From Fulvimonas soli (GTDB taxonomy: Bacteria > Pseudomonadota > Gammaproteobacteria > Xanthomonadales > Rhodanobacteraceae), in the NCBI RefSeq assembly GCF_003148905.1, contig NZ_QGHC01000006.1:40286-104285 (forward strand): 64,000 nucleotides of DNA, written 5' to 3'. A program made the position numbers and the translations under genes. The notes below the pieces were generated by a model that saw only the letters and a program-made list of their open reading frames with translations, did not search any database and was not told the DNA's origin. The stretch's first letter is position 1. Each line of letters opens with the position of its first letter. Positions 20,912 through 30,714 of this stretch are shown one piece after another.

Positions 20912-21733
20912 ATGGCACTGATCACCCACAAGCCGACCTCCGCCGGGCGCCGCGACGCGGTGAGCGTCCGCACCGAGGGGCTGCACAAGGGCGCGCCCTA
21001 CGCGGCGTTGACCGAGGCGCAGTCGAAGACCGGCGGCCGCAACCACTTCGGCCGCATCACCACCCGCCACCGCGGCGGCGGTCACAAGCAGCACTACCGC
21101 ATCATCGACTTCAAGCGCGACAAGGAAGGCATCGCCGCCCGCGTCGAGCGCCTGGAGTACGACCCGAACCGCACCGCGCACATCGCGCTGCTGTGCTACG
21201 CCGACGGCGAGCGCCGCTACATCATCGCGCCGGCCGGCGTGGCGGTGGGCGACCGCGTGGTCTCCGGCCACGACGCGCCGATCAAGGTGGGCAACAGCCT
21301 GCCGCTGCGCAACATCCCGGTGGGTTCCACCGTGCACTGCGTGGAGATGAAGCCGGGCAAGGGCGCGCAGATCGCCCGCTCGGCCGGCGCCTCGGTGCAG
21401 CTGATCGCCCGCGAGTCCGGCTACGCCACCCTGCGCCTGCGCTCCGGCGAGATGCGCAAGGTACCGGTGGACTGCCGCGCCACCATCGGCGAGGTCGGCA
21501 ACAGCGAGCACAGCCTGAAGAAGCTCGGCAAGGCCGGCGCCAAGCGCTGGCAGGGCATCCGCCCGACCGTCCGCGGCGTGGCGATGAACCCGGTCGACCA
21601 TCCGCACGGCGGCGGCGAGGGCCGCACCTCCGGCGGCCGCCACCCGGTCAGCCCGTGGGGCACGCCGACCAAGGGCTACAAGACCCGCAACAACAAGCGC
21701 ACGCAGCAGTTCATCGTGCGCCGCCGCAAGTAA
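20912..21733 (+). CDS. rplB: 50S ribosomal protein L2
   Basis: L2 is one of the most conserved large-subunit proteins, needed for subunit joining and peptidyl-transferase structure. The 273-residue length equals E. coli L2. Signatures include [19 protein letters not shown] and the C-terminal [18 protein letters not shown] with the conserved histidine close to the catalytic centre. Fifth gene of the S10 operon. Confidence 0.98.
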   Translation: MALITHKPTSAGRRDAVSVRTEGLHKGAPYAALTEAQSKTGGRNHFGRITTRHRGGGHKQHYRIIDFKRDKEGIAARVERLEYDPNRTAHIALLCYADGERRYIIAPAGVAVGDRVVSGHDAPIKVGNSLPLRNIPVGSTVHCVEMKPGKGAQIARSAGASVQLIARESGYATLRLRSGEMRKVPVDCRATIGEVGNSEHSLKKLGKAGAKRWQGIRPTVRGVAMNPVDHPHGGGEGRTSGGRHPVSPWGTPTKGYKTRNNKRTQQFIVRRRK

Positions 21734-21745
21734 CAGGAAACCGTC

Positions 21746-22018
21746 ATGCCGCGTTCTCTCAAGAAAGGTCCGTTCGTCGACCTTCATCTGCTGAAGAAGG
21801 TGGAAACCGCGGTTTCCACCAACAACAAGCGCCCGATCAAGACCTGGTCGCGCCGCTCGATGATCCTGCCGGAGATGGTGGGCCTCACCATCGCCATCCA
21901 CAACGGTCGCCAGCACGTGCCGGTGCTCGTCAACGAGAACATGGTCGGGCACAAGCTCGGCGAGTTCGCGGTGACCCGCACCTTCAAGGGCCACGGCGGC
22001 GACAAGAAGGGCAAGTAA
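21746..22018 (+). CDS. rpsS: 30S ribosomal protein S19
   Basis: S19 forms the top of the 30S head with S13. The 90-residue protein starts [19 protein letters not shown] and has the signature [20 protein letters not shown] near the centre, matching the family length. It is followed one base later by rplV. Confidence 0.98.
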   Translation: MPRSLKKGPFVDLHLLKKVETAVSTNNKRPIKTWSRRSMILPEMVGLTIAIHNGRQHVPVLVNENMVGHKLGEFAVTRTFKGHGGDKKGK

Positions 22019-22019
22019 G

Positions 22020-22355
22020 ATGAGCACCGAAGCCAAAGCGATCCTGCGCGGCGCCCGCATCTCGGCGCAGAAGGCACGCCTGGTGGCTGACCTGGTCCGC
22101 GGCATGCCCGTGGGCCGCGCCAGCGACGTGCTCGCTTTCACCAACAAGAAGGCCGCGCACCTGGTCCGCAAGGTGCTGCTGTCGGCCGTCGCCAACGCCG
22201 AGAACAACCTCGGCGCCGACGTCGACGAGCTGAAGGTCGCGCGCATCTTCGTGGACGAGGGCCCGGCGATGAAGCGCATGTACGCCCGCGCCAAGGGTCG
22301 CGGCTCGCGCATCCTGAAGCGCACCAGCCACATCACCGTGGTCGTTGGCGAGTAA
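22020..22355 (+). CDS. rplV: 50S ribosomal protein L22
   Basis: L22 spans all 23S rRNA domains, and its hairpin narrows the exit tunnel. The 111-residue protein includes [17 protein letters not shown] and the loop [20 protein letters not shown], in which macrolide-resistance changes arise in other species; the loop looks ordinary here. Length is identical to the usual 110-111 residues. Confidence 0.97.
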   Translation: MSTEAKAILRGARISAQKARLVADLVRGMPVGRASDVLAFTNKKAAHLVRKVLLSAVANAENNLGADVDELKVARIFVDEGPAMKRMYARAKGRGSRILKRTSHITVVVGE

Positions 22356-22369
22356 GAGGACAGCAGACG

Positions 22370-23119
22370 ATGGGTCATAAAGTTCATCCCACCGGTATCC
22401 GCCTCGGCATCGCCAAGGACTGGAACTCGAAGTGGTACGCCAACAAGGGCGAGTACGCCCAGTACCTCGCGGCCGACCTCAAGGTCCGCGAGATGCTGCG
22501 CAAGAAGCTGGCCGCCGCCGGCATCTCGAAGATCCAGATCGAGCGCCCGGCCAAGACCGCGCGCGTGACGATCCACACCGCCCGCCCGGGCGTGGTGATC
22601 GGCAAGAAGGGCGAGGACATCGAGAAGCTGCGCAAGGAAGTGTCCGACCTGATGGGCGTCCCGGCGCACATCAACGTCAGCGAGGTGCGCAAGCCCGAGC
22701 TCGACGCGCAGCTGGTGGCCGAGTCGATCGCGCAGCAGCTGGAGCGCCGCATCATGTTCCGCCGCGCGATGAAGCGCGCGGTCGGCAACGCGATGCGCCT
22801 GGGCGCGCTGGGCATCAAGATCAACGTGTCCGGCCGCCTGAACGGCGCCGAGATCGCGCGCTCCGAGTGGAGCCGCGAGGGCCGCGTGCCGCTGCACACC
22901 CTGCGCGCCGACATCGACTACGGCGTGGCCGAGGCCCGTACCACCTACGGCGTGATCGGCATCAAGGTGTGGATCTACAAGGGCGAGATCTTCGACCTGG
23001 CGCAAGCCGGCCAGGAGTCGAAGGAAGAGCAGCCGTCGCAGCCGCGCCGCGAAGGCGGCGAGGGCCGGCGCGAAGGCCGCCGTGACGGCGAAGGCCGTCG
23101 CGAGCGGGCGGCGAAGTAA
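22370..23119 (+). CDS. rpsC: 30S ribosomal protein S3 with charged C-terminal tail
   Basis: S3 shapes the mRNA entry tunnel. The 249-residue protein has an N-terminal KH domain (about residues 38-106, with [13 protein letters not shown]) and the S3 C-terminal domain. It then ends in a roughly 35-residue Arg/Gly/Glu-rich tail with [15 protein letters not shown]-like repeats, which makes it about 16 residues longer than E. coli S3 (233). The tail is probably disordered and RNA-contacting; its role is not known to me. Confidence 0.97.
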   Translation: MGHKVHPTGIRLGIAKDWNSKWYANKGEYAQYLAADLKVREMLRKKLAAAGISKIQIERPAKTARVTIHTARPGVVIGKKGEDIEKLRKEVSDLMGVPAHINVSEVRKPELDAQLVAESIAQQLERRIMFRRAMKRAVGNAMRLGALGIKINVSGRLNGAEIARSEWSREGRVPLHTLRADIDYGVAEARTTYGVIGIKVWIYKGEIFDLAQAGQESKEEQPSQPRREGGEGRREGRRDGEGRRERAAK

Positions 23120-23130
23120 GGAGAGTTGCC

Positions 23131-23544
23131 ATGCTGCAACCCAAGCGAACCAAATTCCGCAAGCAGTTCAAGGGCCGCAACGAAGGCCTGGCTTTCAACT
23201 CCAACCTCGTCAGCTTCGGCGAGTACGGCCTGAAGGCGACCACCCACGGCGCGCTCACCGCGCGCCAGATCGAGGCGGCGCGCCGCTGCATCACCCGCTT
23301 CGTGAAGCGCGGCGGCAAGCTGTGGATCCGCGTGTTCCCGGACAAGCCGATCACCAAGAAGCCGATCGAGGTCCGCATGGGCGCGGGCAAGGGCGGCGTC
23401 GAGTACTGGGTCGCGCCGATCCAGCCGGGCCGCATGCTGTACGAAATCGAGGGCGTCGACGAAGCCACGGCGCGCGAGGCGTTCCGCCTGGCCGCCGCCA
23501 AGCTCTCGGTGCAGACCCAGTTCGTGACCCGGGCGGTGATGTGA
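23131..23544 (+). CDS. rplP: 50S ribosomal protein L16
   Basis: L16 helps position the A-site tRNA. The 137-residue protein starts [19 protein letters not shown] and carries the signature [20 protein letters not shown]. The arginine hydroxylated by RoxA in E. coli falls in the region of its central loop. Length matches the family (136-137). Confidence 0.98.
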   Translation: MLQPKRTKFRKQFKGRNEGLAFNSNLVSFGEYGLKATTHGALTARQIEAARRCITRFVKRGGKLWIRVFPDKPITKKPIEVRMGAGKGGVEYWVAPIQPGRMLYEIEGVDEATAREAFRLAAAKLSVQTQFVTRAVM

Positions 23545-23545
23545 C

Positions 23546-23731
23546 ATGGCCATCAAAGATCTGACCACCAAGTCGGCCGAAGAGCTGAAGCAGCACCTGC
23601 TGGACCTGCGCAAGGAGCAGTTCAACCTGCGCATGCAGAAGGGCACCGGCCAGCTCAGCCAGCCGCACCAGCTGCGCCGCGTGCGGCGCGACATCGCCCG
23701 CACGAAGTTCGTGCTCGGCGGCAAGAAGTAA
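23546..23731 (+). CDS. rpmC: 50S ribosomal protein L29
   Basis: A small two-helix protein beside L23 at the tunnel exit. The 61-residue protein shows [23 protein letters not shown]-type coiled helices and the signature [16 protein letters not shown]. It begins one base after the rplP stop, suggesting coupled translation. Confidence 0.97.
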   Translation: MAIKDLTTKSAEELKQHLLDLRKEQFNLRMQKGTGQLSQPHQLRRVRRDIARTKFVLGGKK

Positions 23732-23743
23732 GGGACGGCCGAC

Positions 23744-24004
23744 ATGAGCGACAACAACAAGCAGGCGCGCACCCTCGAGGGCCGCGTCATCAGCAACAAG
23801 ATGGACAAGACGGTCACCGTGCTGATCGAGCGCCAGGTGCAGCATCCGCTGCTGGGCAAGATCGTGCGCCGTTCCACCAAGCTCCACGCGCAGGACGACA
23901 TCGGCGCGAACGAGGGCGACGTGGTGCGCATCGCGGAGTGCCGTCCGCTGTCCAAGACCAAGCATCACCGCGTGGTCGAAATCGTCACGCGCGCGAACGT
24001 CTAA
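23744..24004 (+). CDS. rpsQ: 30S ribosomal protein S17
   Basis: S17 is an OB-fold primary binder of 16S rRNA. The 86-residue protein has the family core [20 protein letters not shown] and [20 protein letters not shown]. Last gene of the S10 operon in the E. coli arrangement; rplN follows after 14 bp without a visible terminator, so S10 and spc transcription are probably continuous. Confidence 0.98.
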   Translation: MSDNNKQARTLEGRVISNKMDKTVTVLIERQVQHPLLGKIVRRSTKLHAQDDIGANEGDVVRIAECRPLSKTKHHRVVEIVTRANV

Positions 24005-24018
24005 GGGAGGGTGCAGAC

Positions 24019-24387
24019 ATGATCCAGATGCAAAGCACGCTCTCGGCCGCCGACAACAGCGGCGCGAAGGAACTGATGTGCATCAAGGTGCTCGGCGGCT
24101 CCAAGCGCCGCTACGCCGCGATCGGTGACGTGATCAAGGTCACCGTGAAGGATGCCATCCCGCGCGGCAAGGTGAAGAAGGGCGAGGTGTACAACGCCGT
24201 GGTGGTGCGCACCGCCAAGGGCGTGCGCCGCCCGGACGGCTCGCTGATCCGTTTCGACGGCAATGCGGCCGTGCTCCTCAACAACAAGCTCGAGCCGATC
24301 GGCACCCGCATCTTCGGGCCGGTCACGCGCGAGCTGCGCGGCGAGAAGTTCATGAAGATCGTCTCCCTCGCGCCCGAAGTGCTCTGA
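24019..24387 (+). CDS. rplN: 50S ribosomal protein L14
   Basis: L14 forms an inter-subunit bridge and is the binding site of RsfS, encoded in this window at 40,689. The 122-residue length equals E. coli L14, with start [18 protein letters not shown] and signature [16 protein letters not shown]. The start replaces a longer frame running back into rpsQ. Confidence 0.98.
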   Translation: MIQMQSTLSAADNSGAKELMCIKVLGGSKRRYAAIGDVIKVTVKDAIPRGKVKKGEVYNAVVVRTAKGVRRPDGSLIRFDGNAAVLLNNKLEPIGTRIFGPVTRELRGEKFMKIVSLAPEVL

Positions 24388-24405
24388 AAGCGGAGACTTG
24401 AAGCC

Positions 24406-24720
24406 ATGAACCGTATCCGCAAGGGCGATCAGGTCATCGTGATCGCCGGCAAGAACAAGGGTCAGCGCGGCGACGTGCTGCGCGTGGACGGCGACCGCGT
24501 GGTCGTCTCCAACGTGAACCTGGTCAAGCGCCACACCAAGCCGAATCCGCAGGCCAACCAGCCCGGCGGCATCGTCGAGCGCGAGGCCTCGATCCATATC
24601 TCCAACGTGCAGCTGTTCAACCCCGCCACGGGCAAGGGTGAACGCGTTGGCGCCAAGACGCTCTCCGATGGGCGCAAGGTGCGCGTGTTCCGCTCCTCTG
24701 GCGAGGTCGTGGACGCGTAA
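24406..24720 (+). CDS. rplX: 50S ribosomal protein L24
   Basis: L24 initiates 50S assembly. The 104-residue protein has an N-terminal KOW motif ([21 protein letters not shown]) and the family segment [19 protein letters not shown], close to the E. coli length of 104. It lies between rplN and rplE, as expected for the spc operon. Confidence 0.97.
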   Translation: MNRIRKGDQVIVIAGKNKGQRGDVLRVDGDRVVVSNVNLVKRHTKPNPQANQPGGIVEREASIHISNVQLFNPATGKGERVGAKTLSDGRKVRVFRSSGEVVDA

Positions 24721-24731
24721 GGAACACAGTC

Positions 24732-25271
24732 ATGACGCGCCTTGAAAAGATTTACAAAGAGCAGGTAGTCCCGAAGCTCACCGAGCGCTTCGGCTACACC
24801 AACGTGATGCAGGTTCCCCGCATCACCAAGATCACGCTGAACATGGGCGTGGGCGAAGCCGCGGGCAACAAGAAGGTGCTCGAGAACGCCGTGGCCGACA
24901 TGGCCAAGATCGCCGGCCAGAAGCCGGTCACGACCAAGGCGCGCGTCTCCGTGGCCTCGTTCAAGATCCGCGACGGCTGGCCGATCGGCTGCAAGGTCAC
25001 CCTGCGCCGCGCCAACATGTGGGAGTTCCTGGACCGCCTGATCAACATCTCGCTGCCCCGCGTGCGCGACTTCCGCGGCGTGTCGGGCCGCGCCTTCGAC
25101 GGCCGGGGCAACTACAACTTCGGCATCAAGGAACAGATCATCTTCCCGGAGATCGACTTCGACGCGATCGACGCGATGCGTGGCATGGACATCTCCATCA
25201 CCACCACCGCCAAGACCGACGAAGAAGCCAAGGCGCTGCTGGAAGCCTTCAGCTTCCCGTTCCGCAACTGA
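24732..25271 (+). CDS. rplE: 50S ribosomal protein L5
   Basis: L5 binds 5S rRNA and contacts the 30S head. The 179-residue protein (E. coli 179) includes [20 protein letters not shown], the GCKVTLRR segment, and the C-terminal [20 protein letters not shown]. In E. coli the S8 repressor binds the mRNA near this gene's start; I did not identify the site here. Confidence 0.98.
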   Translation: MTRLEKIYKEQVVPKLTERFGYTNVMQVPRITKITLNMGVGEAAGNKKVLENAVADMAKIAGQKPVTTKARVSVASFKIRDGWPIGCKVTLRRANMWEFLDRLINISLPRVRDFRGVSGRAFDGRGNYNFGIKEQIIFPEIDFDAIDAMRGMDISITTTAKTDEEAKALLEAFSFPFRN

Positions 25272-25288
25272 GAGCCGCGAGAGAATCC

Positions 25289-25594
25289 ATGGCCAAGACC
25301 TCGATGATTAACCGCGACCTGAAGCGGACCAAGCTCGTCAAGAAGTACGCCGCCAAGCGCGCCGAACTGAAGGCGATCGTGCTGAGCCCCACCGCCTCCT
25401 ACGACGAGAAGATGGAGGCCCAGGGCAAGCTGCAGAAGCTGCCGCGCGACGCCAGCCCGGTGCGCCAGCGCAACCGCTGCGAGCTGTCCGGCCGTCCGCG
25501 CGGCGTGTACCGCAAGTTCGGCCTGGGCCGCAACAAGCTGCGCGAGGCGACCATGCGCGGCGACGTGCCGGGCCTGCGCAAGGCCAGCTGGTAA
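25289..25594 (+). CDS. rpsN: 30S ribosomal protein S14 (zinc-free type)
   Basis: S14 completes the 30S head. The 101-residue protein is the long zinc-independent form: the region around [19 protein letters not shown] has a single Cys and lacks the paired CxxC motifs of the short zinc-binding paralogue. It starts [19 protein letters not shown] 212-bp gap with a promoter-like element follows, an interruption not seen in the compact E. coli spc operon. Confidence 0.97.
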   Translation: MAKTSMINRDLKRTKLVKKYAAKRAELKAIVLSPTASYDEKMEAQGKLQKLPRDASPVRQRNRCELSGRPRGVYRKFGLGRNKLREATMRGDVPGLRKASW

Positions 25595-25604
25595 GCGACC
25601 CGAC

Positions 25605-25806
25605 CTCGCCGGGCGGGCCGGTCCCGCCCGGACGGATTTCCGGCGGCGGACCCGCCGCCGACGATCGCCCGCGCCGATGTTCGCCATGGGCCGGAAAAGC
25701 TGCTATAGTCGTCTGTCTGCGCAACGCAGGCCGGCTGCCACGGCGGCTCACAATCTAGATTGATCTCCGGTTTATCGGATATCGGTGCACTCTGAAGGAT
25801 GTATTC
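25605..25806 (+). promoter_or_regulatory. rpsN-rpsH gap with hairpins and a -10-like element
   Basis: The gap contains two GC hairpins (CGGGCGGG/CCCGCCCG near 25,610-25,630 and GGCGGCGG/CCGCCGCC near 25,640-25,660). TATAGT at 25704-25709 matches the -10 of the S10 promoter, but only a weak TTCGCC (18-nt spacing) serves as -35. I read it as a possible internal promoter of the distal spc genes. Confidence 0.4.
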
Positions 25807-26202
25807 ATGAGCATGACTGATCCCATCGCCGACATGTTCACGCGTATCCGCAATGCCCAGCTCACGGGCAAGCAGACCGTAAGCATGCCGTCGTCCAAGC
25901 TGAAGTTGGCGATCGCCAACCTCCTCAAGAACGAAGGCTACGTTCTCGACGTCAAGACCTCCACCGCGGAGGGCAAGCCGGTGCTCGAGATCAAGCTGAA
26001 GTATTTCGAAGGCCGCCCGGCCATCGAGAGCATCTCCCGCGTGTCCCGCTCGGGCCTGCGCGTCTACCGCGGCAAGGACCAGCTGCCGAAGGTGCTCGGC
26101 GGCATGGGCATCTCGATCATCTCGACTTCCGCCGGCCTGCTGACCGACGCCCAGGCGCGCGCCAGGGGCATCGGCGGCGAAGTCATCGGCCAGGTGGCGT
26201 AA
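25807..26202 (+). CDS. rpsH: 30S ribosomal protein S8
   Basis: S8 organises the 16S central domain and is the spc-operon translational repressor in E. coli. The 131-residue protein starts [18 protein letters not shown]; the upstream ATG is favoured over the one two codons later because E. coli S8 also begins MSMQDPIADM. The C-terminal signature is [18 protein letters not shown]. Confidence 0.98.
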   Translation: MSMTDPIADMFTRIRNAQLTGKQTVSMPSSKLKLAIANLLKNEGYVLDVKTSTAEGKPVLEIKLKYFEGRPAIESISRVSRSGLRVYRGKDQLPKVLGGMGISIISTSAGLLTDAQARARGIGGEVIGQVA

Positions 26203-26211
26203 GGAGTCCCC

Positions 26212-26739
26212 ATGTCCCGCGTTGCTAAGAAACCGATCTCCCTGCCCAAGGGCGTGGAAATCAAGGTCGCCGAGGAAGCCATCTCCGTGAAGGGCCCGAA
26301 GGGCACGCTGTCGATCCATGCCCTGCCGGGCGTGTCGGTCGCGGTGGACAACGGCGTGGCGAACATCACCGTGGCCGAGGGCGCCGACGACAAGTTCGGC
26401 GGCACCGCGCGCGCGCTGCTGGCCAACCTGGTCAAGGGCGTGTCCGAGGGCTACGAGCGCAAGCTGGAGCTGGTCGGCGTGGGTTACCGCGCATCGATGG
26501 CCGGCAAGGCGCTGAACCTGAGCCTGGGCTTCTCGCACCCGGTGGTGTTCGAGGCCCCGGAAGGCATCACCCTGGAGACGCCGTCGCAGACCGAGATCCT
26601 GGTCAAGGGCTCGGACAAGCAGCGCGTCGGCGAAGTGGCCGCGAAGATCCGCGGCTTCCGCCCGCCGGAGCCCTACAAGGGCAAGGGCGTGCGCTATGCC
26701 GGCGAGAAGATCACCCTGAAGGAAGCCAAGAAGGCCTGA
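26212..26739 (+). CDS. rplF: 50S ribosomal protein L6
   Basis: L6 supports the sarcin-ricin loop region used by translational GTPases. The 175-residue protein (E. coli 177) has two tandem L6 folds with [21 protein letters not shown] and the signature [14 protein letters not shown] near the C terminus. It follows rpsH after 9 bp; a palindrome pair separates it from rplR. Confidence 0.98.
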   Translation: MSRVAKKPISLPKGVEIKVAEEAISVKGPKGTLSIHALPGVSVAVDNGVANITVAEGADDKFGGTARALLANLVKGVSEGYERKLELVGVGYRASMAGKALNLSLGFSHPVVFEAPEGITLETPSQTEILVKGSDKQRVGEVAAKIRGFRPPEPYKGKGVRYAGEKITLKEAKKA

Positions 26740-26740
26740 T

Positions 26741-26785
26741 GCGGGTCCCTCCGCGAAAAGCCCGGCCATCCATGGCCGGACTTCT
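26741..26785. repeat. Palindrome pair between rplF and rplR
   Basis: A small GCGG/CCGC hairpin (26741-26754) is followed by CCGGCCATCCATGGCCGG (26762-26779), the type B palindrome of the fusA-tuf gap with its outer base pair changed to C-G, so pairing is retained. It is flanked by AAAAG on the left and ACTTCTCAAAA on the right. The compensatory change argues that the hairpin itself is selected or spread as a unit. Confidence 0.7.
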
Positions 26786-26833
26786 CAAAAGAGCCAGATC
26801 CCTATAGCCGATCCGCTTTCGAGGAACATGACG

Positions 26834-27187
26834 ATGAACAAGAAAGAAGCCCGTCTGCGCCGCGCCAAGGCCACCCGCGCGCACATCCGCAAGCTCGCCG
26901 TGGCGCGCCTGTCGGTGCATCGCAGCGGCCAGCACCTGTACGCCCAGGTGTTCGACGCCTCCGGCGAGAAGGTGGTTGCCGCCGCCTCGACCGTGCAGAA
27001 GTCGGTCGCCGAGGGCCTGAAGGGCACCAAGAACCTGGCCGCCGCCGCGGCAGTGGGCAAGGCCGTCGCCGAGCGCGCGCTGGCCGCGGGGGTGGAGTCG
27101 GTCGCGTTCGACCGCTCCGGCTTCCGCTACCACGGCCGCATCAAGGCGCTGGCCGACGCGGCCCGCGAGGCCGGACTGAAGTTCTGA
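26834..27187 (+). CDS. rplR: 50S ribosomal protein L18
   Basis: L18 binds 5S rRNA together with L5. Starting at the ATG at 26834 gives [11 protein letters not shown] and 117 residues, the E. coli length. The ATG two codons upstream (26828) is only 2 bases from the GAGGAA ribosome binding site and is less likely. The family segment [17 protein letters not shown] and the ending EAGLKF are present. A GGGAAT inverted repeat follows. Confidence 0.97.
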   Translation: MNKKEARLRRAKATRAHIRKLAVARLSVHRSGQHLYAQVFDASGEKVVAAASTVQKSVAEGLKGTKNLAAAAAVGKAVAERALAAGVESVAFDRSGFRYHGRIKALADAAREAGLKF

Positions 27188-27275
27188 GATCAGGGAATGG
27201 GGAATTAGGGAGTAGGGAATAGCAAAAGCGCCGGTTCCGCGGCTTTCACTATTCACCATTCCCGATTCCCGCCCG
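27188..27275. repeat. GGGAAT-type intergenic inverted repeat, copy d
   Basis: It begins directly at the rplR stop. The left arm (27188-27222) has units AGGGAAT, GGGGAAT, AGGGAG and AGGGAATAG; the right arm (27247-27275) has CTATTC, CATTCCC and GATTCCC. Same design as copies at 1201, 5338 and 9642. It separates rplR from rpsE, which are adjacent in most genomes. Confidence 0.75.
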
Positions 27276-27350
27276 CAAGGCAAAAACAACTCCAAGCGGC
27301 AGCAGCCGCAAGCAAAAGTCCCGGATGGTCCGGGCACACGGAAACGAACA

Positions 27351-27860
27351 ATGTCTTCTACCGATCGCGAAAATTCCGACGGCCTGCTCGAGAAGCTGAT
27401 CGCCGTCAACCGCGTGGCCAAGACCGTCAAGGGTGGCCGCCAGATGAGCTTCACCGCGCTGACCGTGGTTGGCGACGGCGAGGGCAAGGTCGGCTTCGGC
27501 TACGGCAAGGCGCGCGAGGTGCCGGTCGCCATCTCCAAGGCGATGGAGCGCGCCCGCCGCAACATGGTGAGCATCGACCTGAACAACGGCACGCTGTGGT
27601 ACGCCATCAAGGCCAACCACGGCGCCGCGCGCGTGTTCATGCAGCCGGCCGCCGAAGGTACCGGCGTGATCGCCGGCGGCGCGATGCGCGCCGTGCTGGA
27701 AGTGGTCGGCGTGAAGAACGTGCTGGCCAAGGCGGTCGGCTCGCGCAATCCGATCAACCTGGTGCGCGCCACCATCAAGGGCCTGCAGGCGATCGCCTCG
27801 CCCAAGCGCATCGCCGCCAAGCGCGGCAAGACCGTGGAAGAGGTGCTCGGCAATGGCTAA
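27351..27860 (+). CDS. rpsE: 30S ribosomal protein S5
   Basis: S5 contributes to decoding accuracy and the mRNA entry helicase. The 169-residue protein contains the double-stranded-RNA-binding fold with [21 protein letters not shown] and the signature [16 protein letters not shown], followed by the C-terminal domain [18 protein letters not shown]. It overlaps rpmD by 8 bp. Confidence 0.98.
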   Translation: MSSTDRENSDGLLEKLIAVNRVAKTVKGGRQMSFTALTVVGDGEGKVGFGYGKAREVPVAISKAMERARRNMVSIDLNNGTLWYAIKANHGAARVFMQPAAEGTGVIAGGAMRAVLEVVGVKNVLAKAVGSRNPINLVRATIKGLQAIASPKRIAAKRGKTVEEVLGNG

Positions 27861-28041
27861 CAACGACAAGACCGTCCGCGTCCGCCTGGTCAAGGGCCTG
27901 CGCGGCGTGCAGAACCGTCATCGCCTGAGCGTGAAGGCGCTCGGCCTGAACAAGCGCAACGACGTCCGTGAACTGAAGGACAGCCCGCAGGTGCGCGGCC
28001 TGATCAACACGGTCTACTACCTGGTGCGGGTCGAGGAGTAA
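27853..28041 (+). CDS. rpmD: 50S ribosomal protein L30
   Basis: Small large-subunit protein of 62 residues, with the core [20 protein letters not shown] followed by a short strand near [10 protein letters not shown]. Its ATG lies inside the end of rpsE (8-bp overlap), so translation is probably coupled. Slightly longer than E. coli L30 (59). Confidence 0.96.
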   Translation: MANNDKTVRVRLVKGLRGVQNRHRLSVKALGLNKRNDVRELKDSPQVRGLINTVYYLVRVEE

Positions 28042-28046
28042 TCATC

Positions 28047-28478
28047 ATGCGTCTGAACGACATCAAGCCGGCCGCCGGTTCGCGCAAGACGCGCCTGCGC
28101 GTCGGTCGCGGCATCGGCTCGGGCCTGGGCAAGACCGCGGGCCGCGGCCACAAGGGCCAGCACGCCCGCGCCGGCGGCACCCACAAGTTCGGCTTCGAGG
28201 GCGGCCAGATGCCGCTGCAGCGCCGCCTGCCGAAGGTCGGTTTCCGCTCGCAGAAGAAGGCCGAGAGCCAGCAGGTGTTCCTGTACCAGCTCGCCGGTCT
28301 GAAGGACGAGGTGATCGACGTGGTCGCCCTGCACAAGGCCGGCCTGATCGACAGCCGCGCCAAGAAGGTCAAGGTCGTCGCCAAGGGCGAGATCGGCCGC
28401 GCGGTGAAGCTGTCCGGCGTGCTGGCCACGGCCGGCGCCAAGGCGGCGATCGAAGCTGCCGGCGGCAGCGTGGAGTAA
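28047..28478 (+). CDS. rplO: 50S ribosomal protein L15
   Basis: L15 is a late assembly protein with a long basic N-terminal extension. The 143-residue protein starts [20 protein letters not shown] and has the glycine-rich [19 protein letters not shown] segment typical of the family. secY follows after 4 bp. Confidence 0.98.
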   Translation: MRLNDIKPAAGSRKTRLRVGRGIGSGLGKTAGRGHKGQHARAGGTHKFGFEGGQMPLQRRLPKVGFRSQKKAESQQVFLYQLAGLKDEVIDVVALHKAGLIDSRAKKVKVVAKGEIGRAVKLSGVLATAGAKAAIEAAGGSVE

Positions 28479-28482
28479 GCAC

Positions 28483-29808
28483 GTGGCGGCAGGCCAGGGC
28501 AATTCGCTCGGTGCGCTCGGCAAGCTGACCGAACTGCGTCAGCGCATCTTCTTCGTGATCGGTGCGCTGATCGTGTTCCGCCTCGGCTCGTTCATCCCCG
28601 TGCCGGGCGTGAACCCGGAGGCGATGACGCGGCTGATCGAGCAGGGCGGCGGCCTGCTGAACATGTTCAACATGTTCTCCGGCGGCTCGCTGTCCCGCTT
28701 CTCGGTGTTCGCGCTGGGCGTGGTGCCGTACATCTCGGCGTCCATCGTGGTGCAGATGATGGGCTCGGTGATCCCGAGCTGGCAGAACCTGCGCAAGGAG
28801 GGCGAGGCCGGCCGGCGCAAGATGACCATGTACACCCGCTTCGGCACGGTGGCGCTGGCGGCCTTCCAGGGCTTCGGCATCGCCATGGCGCTGCAGAAGC
28901 AGGTGGCCGCGGGCGGCGCGCCGGTGGTGTACACCCCGGGCATGGGCTTCGTGATGGCCTCGGTGGTCGGCCTGACCGCCGGCACCATGTTCCTGATGTG
29001 GCTGGGCGAGCAGATCACCGAGCGCGGCATCGGCAACGGCATCTCGCTGCTGATCTTCGCCGGCATCGTCGCCGGCCTGCCGGGCGCGGTGGCGCATACC
29101 CTGGGCATGGCCAGCAACGGCGAGCTCTCGGTGCTGCGGCTGATCCTGGTGGTGGCGCTGATCCTCGGCGTGACGGCGTTCGTGGTGTTCATGGAGCGCG
29201 CCCAGCGGCGCATCACCGTGAACTACGCGCGCAAGTCCGGCGGCCAGCGGGCCTACATGAACCAGACCTCGCACCTGCCGCTGAAGATCAACATGTCGGG
29301 CGTGATCCCGCCGATCTTCGCCTCCAGCCTGCTGATGTTCCCGGCCACCGCCGCCAACTGGTTCGGCGCCGGTCACCAGGCGCGCTGGCTGCAGGAGCTG
29401 ACCCAGGCGCTGACGCCGGGCGAGCCGCTGTACGACATCGTGTTCTCCGTGCTGGTGATCACCTTCGCCTTCTTCTACACGGCGATCGTGTTCAACTCGC
29501 AGGAGACCGCGGACAACCTCAAGCGCTCCGGCGCGCTGATCCCCGGCATCCGCCCGGGCCGCGCCACCGGGGAGTACATCGACAACGTGATGACGCGCCT
29601 GACCGGCGTGGGCGCGCTGTACCTGGTGCTGGTCTGCCTGGTGCCGTCGTTCATGCAGAAGGCCTGGCACGTCCCGTTCTACTTCGGCGGCACCTCTCTG
29701 CTGATCGTGGTGGTCGTGGTGATGGATTTCACTGCCCAGGTGCAGGCGCATCTGGTCAGTCACCAGTACGAAAGTCTGCTCAAGAAGGCCAATCTCCGCC
29801 GCAACTGA
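28483..29808 (+). CDS. secY: Preprotein translocase subunit SecY
   Basis: SecY is the inner-membrane protein-conducting channel and partner of SecE at 1,456. The 441-residue protein (E. coli 443) shows ten hydrophobic spans, the plug and first-span region [13 protein letters not shown], the [14 protein letters not shown] segment, and the C-terminal cytoplasmic [14 protein letters not shown]. The start is a GTG, chosen because it follows rplO by 4 bp and gives the right length. rpmJ, which often follows secY, is absent. Confidence 0.97.
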   Translation: MAAGQGNSLGALGKLTELRQRIFFVIGALIVFRLGSFIPVPGVNPEAMTRLIEQGGGLLNMFNMFSGGSLSRFSVFALGVVPYISASIVVQMMGSVIPSWQNLRKEGEAGRRKMTMYTRFGTVALAAFQGFGIAMALQKQVAAGGAPVVYTPGMGFVMASVVGLTAGTMFLMWLGEQITERGIGNGISLLIFAGIVAGLPGAVAHTLGMASNGELSVLRLILVVALILGVTAFVVFMERAQRRITVNYARKSGGQRAYMNQTSHLPLKINMSGVIPPIFASSLLMFPATAANWFGAGHQARWLQELTQALTPGEPLYDIVFSVLVITFAFFYTAIVFNSQETADNLKRSGALIPGIRPGRATGEYIDNVMTRLTGVGALYLVLVCLVPSFMQKAWHVPFYFGGTSLLIVVVVVMDFTAQVQAHLVSHQYESLLKKANLRRN

Positions 29809-29852
29809 TGGCTGCTGGGGCTGCGGGAGAGAAGGCCTTGAAACGGGATCCG

Positions 29853-29903
29853 GCGGCGCCTGGCGCCGCAGGGCTTTCCTGTCGGGGTATTTAAGGTTAG
29901 AAT
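29853..29903 (+). promoter_or_regulatory. Hairpin and candidate alpha-operon promoter
   Basis: GCGGCG/CGCCGC (29853-29869) forms a short hairpin after secY. It is followed by TTTCCT (29875-29880), a 17-nt spacer and TAGAAT (29898-29903), a plausible promoter for rpsM-rpsK-rpsD-rpoA. The transcript start would be near 29,910, about 36 nt before rpsM. Confidence 0.5.
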
Positions 29904-29945
29904 TGCGCGTTTACCGCGCACGAATCGCATCGGAGAAAGCACATC

Positions 29946-30302
29946 ATGGCGCGCATCGCGGGTGTCAATTTGCCGGTCCACAAGCACGTGTGGGTCGGCC
30001 TGCAGAGCATCTACGGCATCGGCCGCAGCCGGGCCAAGAAGGTCTGCGCGGACGCTGGCGTGGTCCCCACCACGCCGATCAAGTCCCTCAGCGAGGGCGA
30101 GGTGGAGAAGCTCCGCCACGAGGTCGGCAAGTACGTCGTCGAGGGCGACCTGCGCCGCGAGGTCGGCATCGCCATCAAGCGTCTGATGGACCTGGGTTGC
30201 TACCGCGGTCTGCGCCACCGCCGTGGCCTGCCGGTGCGCGGCCAGCGCACGCGTACCAACGCGCGTACCCGCAAGGGCCCGCGCCGCGCGATCAAGAAGT
30301 AA
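29946..30302 (+). CDS. rpsM: 30S ribosomal protein S13
   Basis: S13 bridges the head of the small subunit to the large subunit. The 118-residue protein (E. coli 118) begins [20 protein letters not shown] and ends in the basic tail with [15 protein letters not shown] that contacts P-site tRNA. First gene of the alpha operon. Confidence 0.98.
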   Translation: MARIAGVNLPVHKHVWVGLQSIYGIGRSRAKKVCADAGVVPTTPIKSLSEGEVEKLRHEVGKYVVEGDLRREVGIAIKRLMDLGCYRGLRHRRGLPVRGQRTRTNARTRKGPRRAIKK

Positions 30303-30314
30303 CGGATTCCGAAC

Positions 30315-30704
30315 ATGGCCAAGCCAGCTGTCAAGACCAAGAAGAAGATCAAGCGCGTCGTCACGGATGCCGTGGCGCACGTGCAGGCCTCCTTCAACAA
30401 CACCATCGTCACCATCACCGACCGCCAGGGCAACGCCCTGTCGTGGGCGACCGCCGGCGGCGCGGGCTTCCGCGGCTCGCGCAAGTCGACCCCGTTCGCC
30501 GCGCAGGTCGCCGCCGAGAAGGCCGGCCGCGCCGCCAGCGACTACGGCGTGAAGACCGTGGAAGTGCGCATCAAGGGCCCGGGCCCCGGCCGCGAGTCGG
30601 CCGTGCGTTCGCTGAACGCGCTGGGCTACAAGGTGCTCAACATCATCGACGTCACGCCGATCCCGCACAACGGCTGCCGTCCCCCCAAGAAGCGTCGAGT
30701 CTAA
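30315..30704 (+). CDS. rpsK: 30S ribosomal protein S11
   Basis: S11 lies on the platform near the mRNA exit. The 129-residue protein (E. coli 129) contains [20 protein letters not shown] and the highly conserved ending [18 protein letters not shown]. It follows rpsM by 12 bp and precedes rpsD by 10 bp. Confidence 0.98.
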   Translation: MAKPAVKTKKKIKRVVTDAVAHVQASFNNTIVTITDRQGNALSWATAGGAGFRGSRKSTPFAAQVAAEKAGRAASDYGVKTVEVRIKGPGPGRESAVRSLNALGYKVLNIIDVTPIPHNGCRPPKKRRV

Positions 30705-30714
30705 GGAGTCCCCC

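Noticed and set aside
29809-29945. Search for rpmJ (L36) between secY and rpsM
   Set aside because: No open frame with the short Cys/His-containing L36 sequence is present; the gene must be elsewhere if it exists.
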